A DNA stretch of 64,000 nt from CAWHNT01 sp963830775 (GTDB taxonomy: Bacteria; Pseudomonadota; Alphaproteobacteria; Geminicoccales; Geminicoccaceae). The notes below the pieces were generated by a model. The model did no database searches. It saw only the letters and a list, made by a program, of their open reading frames with translations, and was not told the DNA's origin. The stretch covers positions 135,433 through 199,432 of the forward strand of contig CAWHNT010000011.1 of the NCBI GenBank assembly GCA_963830775.1, written 5' to 3'. Position 1 is the stretch's first letter, and every line of letters starts with the position of its first letter. Positions 63,514 through 64,000 of the stretch are shown here, in pieces. Made by a program: the position numbers and the translations under genes.

Positions 63514-63680
63514 GAGCCTGCCTGAAAATCCAAGCCCTTGAGAAAGTTGGATATTTCTTGAGCAATGCCATCCCTATGGCGCCTGTCTGGCCACTACTCA
63601 CCTCGGGCTCGGGATTTCGGCAATCAGACCCTGAACAACGAAACCAAGCCAACTCAATAACTTAGTTTTCAGGCAGGCTC
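63514..63680. mobile_element. 167-bp MITE with 15-bp inverted repeats
   Basis: GAGCCTGCCTGAAAA (63514-63528) and its exact reverse complement (63666-63680) bound a small non-coding element. The target copy TCA lies at 63681-63683 on the right and at 61376-61378 on the left, before the IS701-like element. A three-base TNA duplication points to an IS5-family transposase acting in trans. The interior is AT-rich compared with its surroundings. Confidence 0.82.
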
Positions 63681-64000
63681 TCATCGCCATCTTACGCCGC
63701 GAGTCGGAGGCGACTGATTTCAACAAGGCTCTTCTACTTGCGGGCACTGTTCGGATTTCGGCGGGAACGCTTATCGAGGCGAGAATGCTTGCGGCCCGTT
63801 ATGGCGTGGAGGATAAGCTCGCGGTGTTTCTGGATACAGCCAGTGTCGTGGTGACCGAGGTCGACCGGACACAGGCTGACGCCGCTACGGACGGATTCAC
63901 ACGCTACGGCAAGGGCCGCCACCCCGCCGCACTCAATCTCGGTGACCTCTTCGCCTACGCCCTCGCTAAGGTCACAGGCGAGCCGCTGCTCTTCAAGGGC

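Larger units (their letters stand above)
61354..64000 (+). pseudogene. vapC: vapC toxin gene split by nested insertions
   Basis: VapC is a PIN-domain RNase. The N-terminal codons are 61354-61378 (VIVDTSAL, with the first catalytic Asp). The rest resumes at 63684 as IAILRRESEATDFNKALLLA, then VRISAGTLIEARMLAARYGV, GFTRYGKGRHPAALNLGDLF and AYALAKVTGEPLLFKG at the window edge. Joining the two pieces after removing one TCA gives SALIAILRRE, the normal VapC sequence. The 2.3-kb gap holds an IS701-like element and a 167-base MITE. The toxin is therefore inactive unless another copy exists. Confidence 0.9.

Overview
The window is high-GC DNA (roughly 70 percent by eye) from an alphaproteobacterium. 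The clearest clue is the housekeeping block rodZ-ispG-hisS-prfA-prmC, with lysC-ptsP upstream and divergent ubiG. Two phasin-type genes and two exact TTAA-N7-TTAA sites (the CtrA full-site pattern) agree with this. A Rhodospirillales or Geminicoccales-type organism is my inference; no rRNA or tRNA gene is visible to settle it.

Layout. 1-3.7 kb is a graveyard of transposase remnants (IS1595 and IS5 families), a small cluster around a DUF5681-like gene and a beta-helix fragment. 3.7-7.3 kb holds an esterase, a lipoprotein, a secreted PQQ-type sugar dehydrogenase and a PPC-domain protein. 7.5-16.8 kb is a surface-glycan locus: GT2-GtrA, a GH5-like glycosidase, GT1, UDP-galactopyranose mutase, a GH1-like glycosidase, an ABC exporter and a secreted beta-helix protein. 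16.9-19.1 kb carries two tandem ParA-like ATPases. 19.1-31.4 kb is the housekeeping block. 31.6-33.1 kb holds a small gene and ISAs1 debris. 33.2-37.5 kb is a sulfonate uptake and desulfonation operon (ssuADCB) followed by a nitroreductase. 38.4-40.3 kb and 54.6-56.7 kb are two modules that look like type III secretion chaperone-effector sets. Between them lie acyl-CoA/PHA genes, a cyclase-GntR-TRAP-AroQ-cyclase catabolic cluster, AguB, an MBL hydrolase, a MocD/MocE-like desaturase-ferredoxin pair and a cation exchanger. 56.9-64 kb holds an SDR, an intact-looking IS4-type element, a cupin, AlkB and a vapBC locus whose vapC has been split by nested insertions.

The most interesting content is the pair of unlinked chaperone-effector modules. 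One effector candidate has a C-terminal Fic-like motif (HVFEDGNIR) and sits directly behind a CesT-like chaperone gene. The other has a complete R-S-E ADP-ribosyltransferase signature and lies between two CesT-like chaperone genes. No secretion apparatus gene is in the window.

Many genes are broken by single-base frameshifts, including prfA and hisS, which should be essential and single copy. The breaks lie mostly in short homopolymers, so most look like sequence or assembly errors. I annotate such genes across the shift and do not treat a lone frameshift as evidence of a pseudogene. By contrast, the split vapC and the multiply broken transposases are real decay, because they involve insertions, duplications or many lesions.
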